DNA from: Acidobacteriota bacterium
GTDB taxonomy: Bacteria; Acidobacteriota; Blastocatellia; Pyrinomonadales; Pyrinomonadaceae
Assembly: GCA_003223935.1 (NCBI GenBank)
Contig: QHXQ01000037.1
Location: 1-64,000 of the forward strand
Reading direction: 5' to 3'
Length of the DNA: 64,000 bases
This document shows, one piece after another, positions 35,157 to 43,228 of the stretch. Position 1 is the first letter of the stretch, and each line of letters opens with the position of its first letter. Under the pieces are notes generated by a model. The model saw only the letters and a program-made list of their open reading frames with translations. It was not told the DNA's origin and did not search any database. Both the position numbers and the translations under genes were made by a program.

Positions 35157-36008
35157 TTAATTCAACATCGCCAATTGCAGTCGCATCTTTTTCAGTTCCA
35201 CCTGCACACGTTCGGCGTCGGGCGCGTCGGGCATACGGCGCAAGTAAGTTTCGACTTCGCGGGTCGCTTCGGCGTAGCGGCCGAGTTGCGCGAGCAGCAT
35301 GCCGCAGTCGCGATGCTCCTCGTGCGCTTGCGGCGCGACGAGCAGGATGCGTTCGACTGTGGCGAGCGCGCGGCGGTAATGATGCGTCTGCGCGTAGATG
35401 GCTTTCAGATTGCGGAGCAAGCGCGTGAGAATTTCACGCGGGCGCGCCGGGCGCAGGTGCGCTTGGGCGAGCGGCACTTGCCCGTCGTAGAGCGTGTCGA
35501 GTTGCTGTTGACAATCTGCTTCGCTGCTGATGCGCCCGTTGAACGGATCGACGAGTAAGCCGCGCGCGTCCTCTGTTGCGCGGGCGCGCACGATGAAATG
35601 ACCGGGCAAACCGACCCCTTCGATGTGCAACCCCGCGCGCCGGCCCAACTCCATATAGACGAGCGAGAGCGTGATCGGAATGCCGCGTCTTGCGTCGAGC
35701 ACGTAGGAGAGCAGACTGTTGCGCGGGTCATAATAATTTTCTTGATTGCCCGTGAAACCAAGCTCGCGGAAGACGAAATCGTTGAGCGCGGCGATGGGTG
35801 CGCGCTCGCGCTCGCCGACGCGCGCACGCGCTTGCAGGCCCAACTCAAGCAACTGCGCGCGATAATGTGCCACATCAAGACCGGGCTGCTCTTCCGCCGC
35901 GACGACGAGCGCCGCCTGCGCCAGATCAATCGCCGCTTCAGGCCGCGCCACCAATGCCGCGAATTCGCGCCGCGCCCCTTCGGCCTGTAGTTTATTTGCA
36001 GGAGTCAT
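35157..36008 (-). CDS. SirB1-type transglutaminase-like protein with TPR tail
   Basis: 283 aa from ATG 36008. The SirB1/transglutaminase-like core includes NDFVFRELGFTGNQENYYDP, SLLSYVLDARRGIPITLSLV and HIEGVGLPGHFIVRA. The classic Cys of active transglutaminases is not seen in the ISLSLVY-type segment, as usual for SirB1. Residues about 205-275 form TPR-like helices. No Shine-Dalgarno sequence precedes the start, which follows a flavour-G repeat; ten more codons upstream would be repeat-encoded. Function of the family is poorly defined. Confidence 0.8.
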   Translation of the reverse strand: MTPANKLQAEGARREFAALVARPEAAIDLAQAALVVAAEEQPGLDVAHYRAQLLELGLQARARVGERERAPIAALNDFVFRELGFTGNQENYYDPRNSLLSYVLDARRGIPITLSLVYMELGRRAGLHIEGVGLPGHFIVRARATEDARGLLVDPFNGRISSEADCQQQLDTLYDGQVPLAQAHLRPARPREILTRLLRNLKAIYAQTHHYRRALATVERILLVAPQAHEEHRDCGMLLAQLGRYAEATREVETYLRRMPDAPDAERVQVELKKMRLQLAMLN

Positions 36009-36015
36009 AAAGGAA

Positions 36016-36099
36016 ATGATGAGCGATGAATGATGCATGATGAATTAAAAAACATTTGCCTGTCGTCCATCATTCATCATTCATCATTCATCATTCAAA
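36016..36099. repeat. Heptad inverted repeat, flavour G (ATTCATC units)
   Basis: GATGAGCGATGAATGATGCATGATGAATT left; four exact ATTCATC units right (36068-36097). The right arm supplies the TGA stop of the HAD gene. Confidence 0.9.
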
Positions 36100-36783
36100 A
36101 ACGTGATGCACGGCGTCGGTCGTCCAATCAGACAGGCGCGGGGTGACAACGTCTGCACCGGCGGCGCGGAGTTGCGCTTCGCTGACGGTGTTGGTGACGC
36201 CGAGCGTGCGCATGCCGACGGCGCGCGCGGACTCGATGCCGGGCGGCGCATCTTCGATGACGAGACACTGGGCGGGCGCGAGCGCGCGTTGGCGTTGCGC
36301 GCGGCGCTGTTCGTTCAGCCGTGCAAGCGCGGTCGCATAACATGCGGGGTCGGGCTTGCAGGCGCGCACGTCTTCGGCACTGACGATGACGGCGAACTGG
36401 GCCGCGAGGTTTGCGCGTTCGAGCACGTGCTCGATGTCGGCGCGGGGCGACATGCTGACGACGCCGAGTTGATAGCGTCGGGCCGCGGCCTTGATGAAGG
36501 TGACGACGCCGGGAAAGAGCGGCAATTCGTCTCGGATCAACTCGCGGTGGCGTTGCAGTTTGCGCTCGACGGCGCGACCGAGCGTCTCTTCGTCCGGCGC
36601 GCGGCCGGCCTGCTTGAAGACGAAGCGCATGAACGTCACGTCGTCCATGCCGAGCGCCTCGTAATAGACGGCTTCGGTGAGTGCGACACCTTCGGGCTTG
36701 AGGACTTCCTGCGCCGCTTTTAGTTGCAGCGGCTCGTCGTCAATGATGATGCCGTTGAAGTCGAAGCAGATGGCTGCGATCAT
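36091..36783 (-). CDS. HAD-superfamily hydrolase (beta-phosphoglucomutase-like subfamily)
   Basis: 230 aa from ATG 36783 (MIAAICFDFNGIIIDDEPLQ). Motif I reads DFN, so the second Asp of DxD, usually the acid/base residue, is Asn; motif II lies in VVSMSPRADI, the Lys in CKPDPACYATAL and the acidic motif IV in CLVIEDAPPGIESARAVGM. The cap is helical (type C1). Substrate unknown. The Asn variant occurs as a subgroup and may favour mutase or slow phosphatase chemistry; this is inference. Its stop lies in the flavour-G repeat. Confidence 0.85.
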   Translation of the reverse strand: MIAAICFDFNGIIIDDEPLQLKAAQEVLKPEGVALTEAVYYEALGMDDVTFMRFVFKQAGRAPDEETLGRAVERKLQRHRELIRDELPLFPGVVTFIKAAARRYQLGVVSMSPRADIEHVLERANLAAQFAVIVSAEDVRACKPDPACYATALARLNEQRRAQRQRALAPAQCLVIEDAPPGIESARAVGMRTLGVTNTVSEAQLRAAGADVVTPRLSDWTTDAVHHVFE

Positions 36784-36803
36784 GTAGCTTGCCGCTCTCA
36801 CAC

Positions 36804-36822
36804 CTGAAATTTGAAATTTGAG
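36804..36822. repeat. Minimal flavour-F-like repeat
   Basis: TGAAATTTGAAATTTGAGAT, two 7-base units (GAAATTT) next to the stop codon of the cNMP-DUF1003 gene. Confidence 0.4.
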
Positions 36823-36823
36823 A

Positions 36824-37738
36824 TCAAGCCGAGCGCGACTCGTTTGCGCCATCGGCGGGCGCAAGCTGTTTTTGTGTGGCTTTGAGCAGACGCTCATTCT
36901 GTTCGGCGAAGAGCGTGGGCAGACGTTCGCTCTCCAACACGTCGAGCCGGCGCAGGAGTTCCGCGAGCGACAACTCGTTCTTCAGATTAACTTGATAATC
37001 CAGATCGGCGCGCAGGCGATCCTTTCCGCCCTGCCGGTTCTGCGACATCATGATGATCGGCGCTTGCAGTCCTGTGATCATACCGAGCACAAGATTCAGC
37101 AGCACGTAGGGGAACGGATCGAAGCCTTTATCGCGCAACAGCAAAGTGTTCATCATCACCCAAAGGGCCAAAAAGCCGATGGCCGCGCCGATGAACTTCC
37201 AACTACCGCCAAACTCTGCGATCAGATCAGCCATCCGATCCGCCAAGGTCAGACGCGCATCGGCCTCTTCGTTGACGTTGCGCGAGGCGCGTTGGCGCAG
37301 CAGTTCGTCTGTGCGCCGCAGACGGTGCGAGATAGCGCTGACCATCTCCAACGCGACATCCGGGTTGCGCCGCACAAAGTTGATGAAGTCGTCGCGCTTG
37401 AGGACGGCCAAGCGCGCTTGCTCGCTCACAGCCGCAGAGGCCGAGCGCGGCTTGCCATCAACGATTGACATCTCACCGAAGAAGTCGCCCCGCGCCAACT
37501 CTGTCAGTGTCACCTCGTTGCCGTCTTCATCTATGATGAAGATGCGCACGCGCCCATCCTCGATCAGATACATGGCGTCGCCCGCGTCGCCTGCACTGAA
37601 CAACAGCGTGCCCGCAGGCAGCGCGCGCACATCGAGCAAGTCGCGCAAAGCCCGCGCCGCCTCGTCGTCCAAAGACGCAAACAACGGCACAGAGCGCAAA
37701 GACTCAAGCGTCATCACGGGGGAAACGTTTGTCTGCAT
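36824..37738 (-). CDS. Cyclic-nucleotide-binding domain fused to DUF1003 membrane domain
   Basis: 304 aa. Residues about 10-130 are a cNMP-binding/Crp-type beta-roll with GDFFGEMSIVDGKPRSASA, the phosphate-binding cassette. There is no helix-turn-helix. Residues about 160-275 are DUF1003, with two membrane helices (FIGAAIGFLALWVMMNTLLL; YVLLNLVLGMITGLQAPIIM) and the MSQNRQ motif, ending in a coiled coil. It probably couples cytoplasmic nucleotide binding to a membrane response. GAGGTGAAC precedes the ATG. Confidence 0.9.
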   Translation of the reverse strand: MQTNVSPVMTLESLRSVPLFASLDDEAARALRDLLDVRALPAGTLLFSAGDAGDAMYLIEDGRVRIFIIDEDGNEVTLTELARGDFFGEMSIVDGKPRSASAAVSEQARLAVLKRDDFINFVRRNPDVALEMVSAISHRLRRTDELLRQRASRNVNEEADARLTLADRMADLIAEFGGSWKFIGAAIGFLALWVMMNTLLLRDKGFDPFPYVLLNLVLGMITGLQAPIIMMSQNRQGGKDRLRADLDYQVNLKNELSLAELLRRLDVLESERLPTLFAEQNERLLKATQKQLAPADGANESRSA

Positions 37739-37755
37739 GAGTTCACCTCAAAATA

Positions 37756-37830
37756 AAGGGATGAGGGATGAGTGATGAAAAAAGACAAGCGCCTTGTTTT
37801 TATTATTCATCCCTCATCCCTCATCCTTTG
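37756..37830. repeat. Heptad inverted repeat, flavour H (ATGAGGG units)
   Basis: GGGATGAGGGATGAGTGATGAA left; ATTCATCCCTCATCCCTCATCC right, core AAGACAAGCGCCTTGTTTTT. The ABC ATPase ends in RMRDEG and TGA encoded here. Confidence 0.9.
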
Positions 37831-38505
37831 TTCTATTTTTCCGTCCTTCATCTGAATCGTGCGGTCGGCGAAGCGTGCGGCGAGTTCGCGGTCGTGCGTG
37901 ACCATGAGCACGGTCAAACGGTCGCGTTCGACCATCGTGCGCAGCAAGCTGAGCAGTTCATGCGCGCGGGTCGAGTCGAGATTGCCGGTCGGCTCGTCCG
38001 CGAGCAGGACGCGCGGCCGGTTCGCCAACGCCCGCGCAATCGCCACACGCTGTTGCTCGCCGCCCGACAACTCCGCCGGGCGATGCGCTGTGCGCTCAGC
38101 TAACCCTACGCGCTCAAGCAGCGCGCGCGTGCGCTCGTCGCGCGCGCGGCCGCGCACGCCGCCGAAGGCGAGCGCGAGCGAGACGTTCTCGGCGGCGGTC
38201 ATCGTTGGGATCAGATTGAAGTTCTGAAAGATCATCCCGACTGCATGCCGCCGGTAGCGCGCCATCTCGCGCTTCGAGAACGGCGCAAGCGAGCGGCCAT
38301 CAAACACAACCTCGCCGCTTGTCGGCTGATCCAGCCCGCCGATCAGATTCAGCAAGGTTGATTTGCCCGACCCTGAAGTCCCTTGCAACGCCACGAACTC
38401 ACCCTCGCGCACCTCGACCGACACACCATCGAGCGCCACAACCGTCGTCGCGCCCATCTGGTAATGCTTTGAGACCGCACGCGTCTCCAGCAATGCTTCG
38501 CTCAT
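37807..38505 (-). CDS. LolD/MacB-type ABC transporter ATPase
   Basis: 232 aa. Walker A GTSGSGKSTLLN (about 42-53), the Q-loop in GMIFQNFNLIPTMTAAEN, signature LSGGEQQRVAIARAL, Walker B VLLADEPTGNLD and the switch His in MVTHDRE. GLDQPTSGEVVFDG and the overall length place it with LolD/MacB/FtsE ATPases. The probable partner is the FtsX-type permease at 33446-34996 or a permease elsewhere. The C-terminal RMRDEG is encoded by the flavour-H repeat. No Shine-Dalgarno sequence is obvious. Confidence 0.93.
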   Translation of the reverse strand: MSEALLETRAVSKHYQMGATTVVALDGVSVEVREGEFVALQGTSGSGKSTLLNLIGGLDQPTSGEVVFDGRSLAPFSKREMARYRRHAVGMIFQNFNLIPTMTAAENVSLALAFGGVRGRARDERTRALLERVGLAERTAHRPAELSGGEQQRVAIARALANRPRVLLADEPTGNLDSTRAHELLSLLRTMVERDRLTVLMVTHDRELAARFADRTIQMKDGKIEQRMRDEG

Positions 38506-38516
38506 AAACGATCAAA

Positions 38517-38544
38517 CCGCCGCGTGTCGAATAACACGCGGCGG
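38517..38544 (-). terminator. GC hairpin between nuoI and the ABC ATPase
   Basis: CCGCCGCGTGT pairs perfectly with ACACGCGGCGG (11 bp, 6-base loop); on the minus strand it is followed by TTTGATCGTTT, so it may end the nuoI transcript. Confidence 0.65.
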
Positions 38545-38553
38545 GCTGAAATT

Positions 38554-38637
38554 CAAGAACAGTTTTCGGTTTTCAGTCAACAGCCGCGTTCGGTTCGCTG
38601 AAAACTGAAAACCGAAAACTGAAAGCTATCTTTCAGA
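38554..38637. repeat. Heptad inverted repeat, flavour I (TTTTCAG units)
   Basis: AACAGTTTTCGGTTTTCAGT left; CTGAAAACTGAAAACCGAAAACTGAAAG right. It abuts the nuoI stop. Confidence 0.88.
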
Positions 38638-39154
38638 CTTCTTTGTACTCCGAATCCACATCCTCGTCGGCGAAGGCGACGCGGTAGTTAGGCGACTGTT
38701 TCTGTTTGGTGATGAGTAGGTCGTCTTTGGTCTTCAAGAGATCGGCGCGGTTATAGACCGATAACTCGAAGTTGTAGCCGTGTGTGATCGCGTCTTTCGG
38801 GCAGGCTTCGACGCAGAAGCCGCAGAAGATGCAGCGCCCGTAGTCTATGTTATAGACCTTCGCGTAGCGTTCATCCACGCCGATGCGCTCTTCGGGCGAA
38901 CGCGGATCGTCGGCCGCGATGATGTAGATGCAATCGGACGGGCACGCCGCCGCGCACAGAAAACATGCGACGCACTTCTCGCGCCCGTGCTCGTCCACGT
39001 GCAAGAGGTGCTGCCCGCGATAACGCGGCTGCACCGTGACCGGCTCATCCGGGTACTCGACCGTCCACTTCTCCTTCGGAATATAAGAGAAGGTCACGCC
39101 CATGCCCTTGATGATCGCCTTCGTTGATTCGATCACATCGCTGATGATGGACAT
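38633..39154 (-). CDS. nuoI: NADH-quinone oxidoreductase subunit I
   Basis: 173 aa. Two 4Fe-4S ferredoxin motifs: Cys61, 64, 67, 71 (CVACFLCAAAC) and Cys108, 111, 114, 118 (CIFCGFCVEAC), plus the conserved RYRGQHLLHVDEHGREKC approach. It carries electrons within the peripheral arm of complex I. Here it stands alone, next to ndk and an ABC ATPase, not in a nuoA-N operon; the rest of complex I must be elsewhere. ACGGAG lies eight bases before the ATG. Confidence 0.93.
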   Translation of the reverse strand: MSIISDVIESTKAIIKGMGVTFSYIPKEKWTVEYPDEPVTVQPRYRGQHLLHVDEHGREKCVACFLCAAACPSDCIYIIAADDPRSPEERIGVDERYAKVYNIDYGRCIFCGFCVEACPKDAITHGYNFELSVYNRADLLKTKDDLLITKQKQSPNYRVAFADEDVDSEYKEV

Positions 39155-39163
39155 AAAAGACTC

Positions 39164-39241
39164 CGTAGCTGTCAGCGTTCAGCTATTAGCGTTCAGCCTT
39201 TGTTCGTAGCTAAAGCTGAAAGCTGACTGCTGATAGCTTAT
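39164..39241. repeat. Heptad inverted repeat, flavour J (AGCGTTC units)
   Basis: AGCTGTCAGCGTTCAGCTAT on the left, in 7-base register AGCGTTC AGCTATT AGCGTTC; right arm AGCTGAAAGCTGACTGCTGA. The right arm contains the TAA stop of ndk. Confidence 0.85.
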
Positions 39242-39669
39242 CCCACCAATTCTAGTTGACTGAAAAAGTAAGAGATTTCAATGCGCGCGTTCTCTTCCGA
39301 GTCTGAGCCGTGAACGGCGTTCTCGCCGACCGATGCGCCGAACTCTTTGCGCAGCGTGCCCGCATCCGCCTTCGCCGGATCGGTCGCGCCCATCAGGTCG
39401 CGCCAAGCTTTGACCGCGCCCGCTTTCTCTAACACCGTGACGACGCATGGGCCGCTCGACATGAACTCCGTCAGACCCGCGAAGAACGGCCGCTCGCGGT
39501 GCACCGCGTAGAACCCTTCCGCTTCTTGTCTCGTCATGTGAATCAACTTCAACCCGTGTAACTTGAACCCGCCGTCCGTGATGCGCTGAATGATTGTGCC
39601 GACTTTTCCGGCCCGCACCGCGTCGGGCTTGATGATACCGAATGTTAGATTGCCGATCTGTTCTACCAT
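39238..39669 (-). CDS. ndk: Nucleoside diphosphate kinase
   Basis: 143 aa from ATG 39669, with GGGGAG five bases upstream. Phosphate transfer from ATP to NDPs through phospho-His120 in the motif ENAVHGSDSEENA; Lys14 in IKPDAV, then RPFFAGLTEFMSSGP are standard. Length typical. Confidence 0.97.
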   Translation of the reverse strand: MVEQIGNLTFGIIKPDAVRAGKVGTIIQRITDGGFKLHGLKLIHMTRQEAEGFYAVHRERPFFAGLTEFMSSGPCVVTVLEKAGAVKAWRDLMGATDPAKADAGTLRKEFGASVGENAVHGSDSEENARIEISYFFSQLELVG

Positions 39670-39693
39670 TGCGCTCCCCAGCAAAATTTAGTC

Positions 39694-40050
39694 TCAAATT
39701 CTCCAGCTAACTCTGACTCTGCTTGGCGAAATCACGCTGAAGCAGTGTAGAAACTCCGTTACGTGATCGCGAAAAGCGTCGGCCACAATTTCCGCTTTCG
39801 CCTCTGCCGACAGCCCGGCCAAGCGAAGCAACACCACGCCGCCTGTGCTTAGACGCCGGGCGCGAAAAATCAATTCGCCGAAATCCTTATCGGCTGTCAG
39901 CAACAGCGCGGCTCTCTCGTTGGCCCGTTCAAGCACCGTCTCGTCGGAGATACCGCGCTCCATTTCGGCGATGTATAAGACTTCATGTCCATCCAGCCGC
40001 AGCCGTTCAACGATCTGCCGATCCACATTTTCATCAGCCAGCAGATTCAT
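39694..40050 (-). CDS. DUF5615 PIN-like toxin
   Basis: 118 aa. MNLLADENVDRQIVERLRLD, then YIAEMERGISDETVLERA and LLTADKDFGELIF: the acidic positions (Asp6, Glu7, Asp37-type, Asp55) fit the PIN-like nuclease fold of DUF5615. It overlaps the upstream DUF433 gene by four bases, the usual antitoxin-toxin order. RNA cleavage is expected from the fold but unproven. All residues look intact. Confidence 0.88.
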   Translation of the reverse strand: MNLLADENVDRQIVERLRLDGHEVLYIAEMERGISDETVLERANERAALLLTADKDFGELIFRARRLSTGGVVLLRLAGLSAEAKAEIVADAFRDHVTEFLHCFSVISPSRVRVSWRI

Positions 40051-40268
40051 GCGGCTTTCTTAGGCGGCGGACTGAGAGACTGCGCCGCATACGATAACGC
40101 GGCCGACACGGCTTCCCGCGTGAGACGCGGATGCGCTTCGAGTATCTGATCAACTGTCTCCCCGGCAGCAAGCTTTTCAAGGATCAATTCGACTGTAATG
40201 CGCGTGCCCGCGATGACCGGCTTGCCCATCATCACATCGGGATCAATTTGAATCAGATCATCATTCAT
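40047..40268 (-). CDS. DUF433 antitoxin
   Basis: 73 aa from ATG 40268; a GTG one codon upstream is also possible. IQIDPDVMMGKPVIAGTRIT and a winged-helix-like stretch (ILEAHPRLTREAVSAALSYA) define DUF433, partner of DUF5615. It likely binds the toxin and autoregulates its promoter. Found between ndk and sucD, two housekeeping genes. Confidence 0.88.
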   Translation of the reverse strand: MNDDLIQIDPDVMMGKPVIAGTRITVELILEKLAAGETVDQILEAHPRLTREAVSAALSYAAQSLSPPPKKAA

Positions 40269-40312
40269 CACGGTTCAGATTGTAACGCACGACGCACCCA
40301 CTGAGATTACCT

Positions 40313-41197
40313 TTAAGCCACAGCCTTCGCGCCGAGCGCGTCTTTCATCGCTTGGCCGATGTCGGCGGGTGATTGGACGACGCGGATGCCGGCGGCTTCG
40401 AGAGCTTTCATCTTCTCGGCGGCTGTGCCTTTGCCGCCTGCGATGATCGCGCCGGCGTGGCCCATGCGGCGACCGGGCGGTGCGGTCTGGCCGGCGATGA
40501 AAGCGACGATGGGTTTGGTCACGTTATCTTTCGCGTACTCGGCCGCTTCCTCTTCGGCCGTGCCGCCGATCTCGCCGATCATGACGATGCCTTCGGTTTC
40601 GTCGTCCGCTTGAAAGAGCGCGAGCGCGTCACGGTGCGTTGTGCCGACGACCGGATCGCCGCCGATGCCGATGGCAGTTGACTGACCGAGACCGAGCGCG
40701 GTCAACTGTCCGACTGCTTCATAGGTCAACGTGCCGGAGCGCGAGACGACGCCGATGCGTCCCTCTTTGTGTATGTGACCGGGCATGATGCCGATCTTGC
40801 ATTTGCCGGGCGAGATGACGCCGGGGCAGTTCGGGCCGATGAGGCGCGTACTCCTATCTTGCAAATAACGTTTGACCTTGACCATGTCGAGCGCCGGAAT
40901 GCCTTCGGTGATGCAGACGACGAGTGGGATGCCTGCGTCTGCCGCTTCGAGGATCGCATCGGCCGCAAACGGCGGCGGCACATAGATGACACTCGCGTTC
41001 GCGCCCGCTTCGCTCACAGCCTGCGCGACGGTGTTGAAGACGGGGATGCCTTCGTGCGTCGTGCCGCCTTTGCCGGGCGTGACGCCGCCGACAACGTTCG
41101 TCCCATACTCGACCATCTGTACGGTATGAAACGTGCCCTCTTTGCCCGTGATGCCCTGCACGACGAGGCGCGTCGTTTTATCAACCAGAACGCTCAA
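40313..41197 (-). CDS. sucD: Succinyl-CoA ligase, alpha subunit
   Basis: 294 aa. CoA-binding Rossmann motif [20 protein letters not shown], then [11 protein letters not shown] and the phosphohistidine His247 in [10 protein letters not shown]. Start is a TTG at 41197 with GAGGAG eight bases upstream. It makes succinate and NTP in the TCA cycle with SucC. Here sucC lies about 2 kb upstream on the same strand with a MauE-like gene and an MBL ribonuclease in between, so the usual sucCD operon is split. Confidence 0.96.
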   Translation of the reverse strand: MSVLVDKTTRLVVQGITGKEGTFHTVQMVEYGTNVVGGVTPGKGGTTHEGIPVFNTVAQAVSEAGANASVIYVPPPFAADAILEAADAGIPLVVCITEGIPALDMVKVKRYLQDRSTRLIGPNCPGVISPGKCKIGIMPGHIHKEGRIGVVSRSGTLTYEAVGQLTALGLGQSTAIGIGGDPVVGTTHRDALALFQADDETEGIVMIGEIGGTAEEEAAEYAKDNVTKPIVAFIAGQTAPPGRRMGHAGAIIAGGKGTAAEKMKALEAAGIRVVQSPADIGQAMKDALGAKAVA

Positions 41198-41244
41198 CGC
41201 TCTTGCTCCTCAAGATACCATTTTATTTGCTTGATTGCCGGCGC

Positions 41245-41250
41245 AGTATA
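41245..41250 (-). promoter_or_regulatory. Candidate -10 box of a separate sucD promoter
   Basis: TATACT on the minus strand, about 50 bases before the TTG start; the -35 17 bases upstream (CTGAAT) is poor. Confidence 0.35.
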
Positions 41251-41283
41251 ACACGCCATCATTTTTAATTCAGAATGCACTGC

Positions 41284-42687
41284 TTATGCCAATTCCACTT
41301 GCTCGCCGTATTGTGCCGCGTCAACGCGCCAGCCGTAATGTTGGCGTATGTGTTCGGCCATGGCTTCGGCGGCTTGCGGTTCGCCGTGCGTGGTGAAGGC
41401 GCGGCGTGGGGGCGCGGGCATGTCTTTGAGCCAGCGCAAGACCTCTTGCCAGTCGGCGTGCGCGGAGAAACCGCCGATCTGTTCGACATGACATTGCACG
41501 GGCACTGTCTGTTTGAAGATGGAAACTTCGCGGTCGCCGCTCAAGATGCGCCGGCCGATTGTGCCCGCCGCTTGATAGCCGACGAAGATAATGGTCGCGC
41601 GTGCGTCCGGCAAGTAGCGCACGGCATGATGCAGGACGCGCCCGCCCGTCATCATGCCGGAAGCGCTGATGATGATGCGCGCGCCGCGTTCCTCGTTCAA
41701 ACTCTTCGACTCTTCACGCGATGAAACGGTCAACATCGAATGCGTGCGCAGAGGATGTTCGCGGCGCGCGAGCACGGTGGCATAGTCTTCGTCCTGTTCT
41801 TCCGTGCGATGACTGTAGGCTTGCGTCGCGGCGGCGGCCATCGGCGAATCAACGCGCACTGGTAGGATAGGGATTCGTTTTTCGTCTTCGAGTTCGCGGA
41901 TGATGTAGATGAGTTCCTGCGTGCGCCCGATGGCGAAGGCTGGGATCAGGATGACGCCGTCGCGCTCGGCCGTCTCATTGATAACGCGCGCGAGTTTGTC
42001 TTTCGGGTCTTCCGCGTCGTGCAGACGGTCGCCGTAGGTTGATTCGACGAGCAGGTAATCACACTGAGGCGGCGGCACGGGATCGCGTATGATCGGTTGA
42101 TTGTAATGGCCTAGATCGCCGGAGAACAGCACGCGCCGCCCCTTGCCGTCTTGTCCTGCGTCTGCGATTTCAACTAACACAAGACTTGAGCCGAGAATGT
42201 GGCCGGCGATGCGAAAGCCCGCGTTGAAGCCGGGCGCAACGGCGACTGCCTCGCCTGTGTTCGGTTCGGGGTGGACGAGTTTCAGAGCTTCGCGCGCATC
42301 GTCTTCGGTATAGAGCGGGAGCGCGGGCGTGTGGCTCGTCAGGTTGTGGCGGTTGCGATAGTCTGCGTCTTCTTCTTGGAGGCGGGCGGCGTCGGGCAGA
42401 AGGATTTTCAAGAGGTCGGCTGTGCCGCGCGAGCAATAGATGGGGCCGTTGAAGCCTTGCGCGACGAGGCGCGGGAGATAACCCGTGTGGTCTATGTGCG
42501 CGTGCGTGATGAGCACGGCATTGATGCTTGCAGGATCAAACGGCGGGTCTTGCCAGTTGCGCTCGCGCAGTTCTTTCAAACCTTGAAACAGCCCACAATC
42601 AATCAACACACGATGGCCGTCTGATTCAAGCAGATACTTCGAGCCTGTGACCGTGCCCACACCGCCCCAGAAAGATAGCGTTGCCAT
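41284..42687 (-). CDS. MBL-fold beta-CASP ribonuclease/exonuclease
   Basis: 467 aa. Metal motif THAHIDHTGYLP (His62, His64, Asp66, His67), then HILGSSLVLVEI and SGDLGHYNQPI. The beta-CASP domain has PAFAIGRTQELIYI (motif A Asp/Glu region), ISASGMMTGGRVLHH (motif B) and the C-terminal GGFSAHADWQEVLRWL (motif C His). This is the CPSF/YSH1-like bacterial subgroup that processes RNA ends. GGAGG lies five to six bases before the ATG. It replaces the expected sucC-sucD junction. Confidence 0.93.
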   Translation of the reverse strand: MATLSFWGGVGTVTGSKYLLESDGHRVLIDCGLFQGLKELRERNWQDPPFDPASINAVLITHAHIDHTGYLPRLVAQGFNGPIYCSRGTADLLKILLPDAARLQEEDADYRNRHNLTSHTPALPLYTEDDAREALKLVHPEPNTGEAVAVAPGFNAGFRIAGHILGSSLVLVEIADAGQDGKGRRVLFSGDLGHYNQPIIRDPVPPPQCDYLLVESTYGDRLHDAEDPKDKLARVINETAERDGVILIPAFAIGRTQELIYIIRELEDEKRIPILPVRVDSPMAAAATQAYSHRTEEQDEDYATVLARREHPLRTHSMLTVSSREESKSLNEERGARIIISASGMMTGGRVLHHAVRYLPDARATIIFVGYQAAGTIGRRILSGDREVSIFKQTVPVQCHVEQIGGFSAHADWQEVLRWLKDMPAPPRRAFTTHGEPQAAEAMAEHIRQHYGWRVDAAQYGEQVELA

Positions 42688-42705
42688 TGCATCCTCCGAA
42701 TCAAC

Positions 42706-42781
42706 AGGTCAGTACCGCCTGCGGTAGCGGGCGGGTTGTATCGTTACTAAGACCCGCCCGCTACCGCAGGCAGTACTGACT
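42706..42781. repeat. GC-rich flavour-E inverted repeat
   Basis: Same arm as at 35079 (GGTCAGTACCGCCTGCGGTA...), one mismatch between arms (CGG/CAG). The right arm encodes the end SQYCLR and TAG stop of the MauE-like gene. Confidence 0.93.
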
Positions 42782-43216
42782 CCATGGCGTACGCGCGCGC
42801 CGATGACCGAAGAGAACTAACAGCGCGGGTACGAGCAGGACAAGGTTGCGCCGCGCGGTCGAGACGCCGAGTTGACTGGCAACGAGCCGGCCGAAGCAAC
42901 CGCATTCGAGCGGTTCCCCGTGCTGCACATAGACGTAGAAGAGCGCGTAAGCGGCAAAGCCGACGAGCAACAACGCCGCCAGCGCAGCACCGAGGCGGAC
43001 AGTGCGGGGCGTGATGAGCAGTAGGGCGGTCGTCAGTTCCGCCGCGATGACGAGGACTGTCGCGGGCCAAGCCCAACGCGCGCCGACCAGATTCGCCACG
43101 TTACCGGCGAAGTCCGCGAGCGTATAAAGCTTCGCACCTGCGGCGAACAGAAACAGCGCCGCCAGTCCAAAGCGGCAGAGCAAGACAAGAATTTTAAACC
43201 AACGAAACTGAGTCAC
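42761..43216 (-). CDS. MauE/DoxX-like four-helix membrane protein
   Basis: 151 aa, four membrane helices (FGLAALFLFAAGAKL, TVLVIAAELTTALLLI, ALAALLLVGFAAYALF, LVLLVPALLVLF). The segment HGEPLECGCFGRL with two cysteines between helices 3 and 4 is the MauE signature, linked to disulfide or quinone redox chemistry. The C-terminal TPWSQYCLR is encoded by the flavour-E repeat, so the natural end was probably a few residues earlier. GTG start. Confidence 0.8.
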   Translation of the reverse strand: MTQFRWFKILVLLCRFGLAALFLFAAGAKLYTLADFAGNVANLVGARWAWPATVLVIAAELTTALLLITPRTVRLGAALAALLLVGFAAYALFYVYVQHGEPLECGCFGRLVASQLGVSTARRNLVLLVPALLVLFGHRRARTPWSQYCLR

Positions 43217-43228
43217 GATTGCTCGGCT

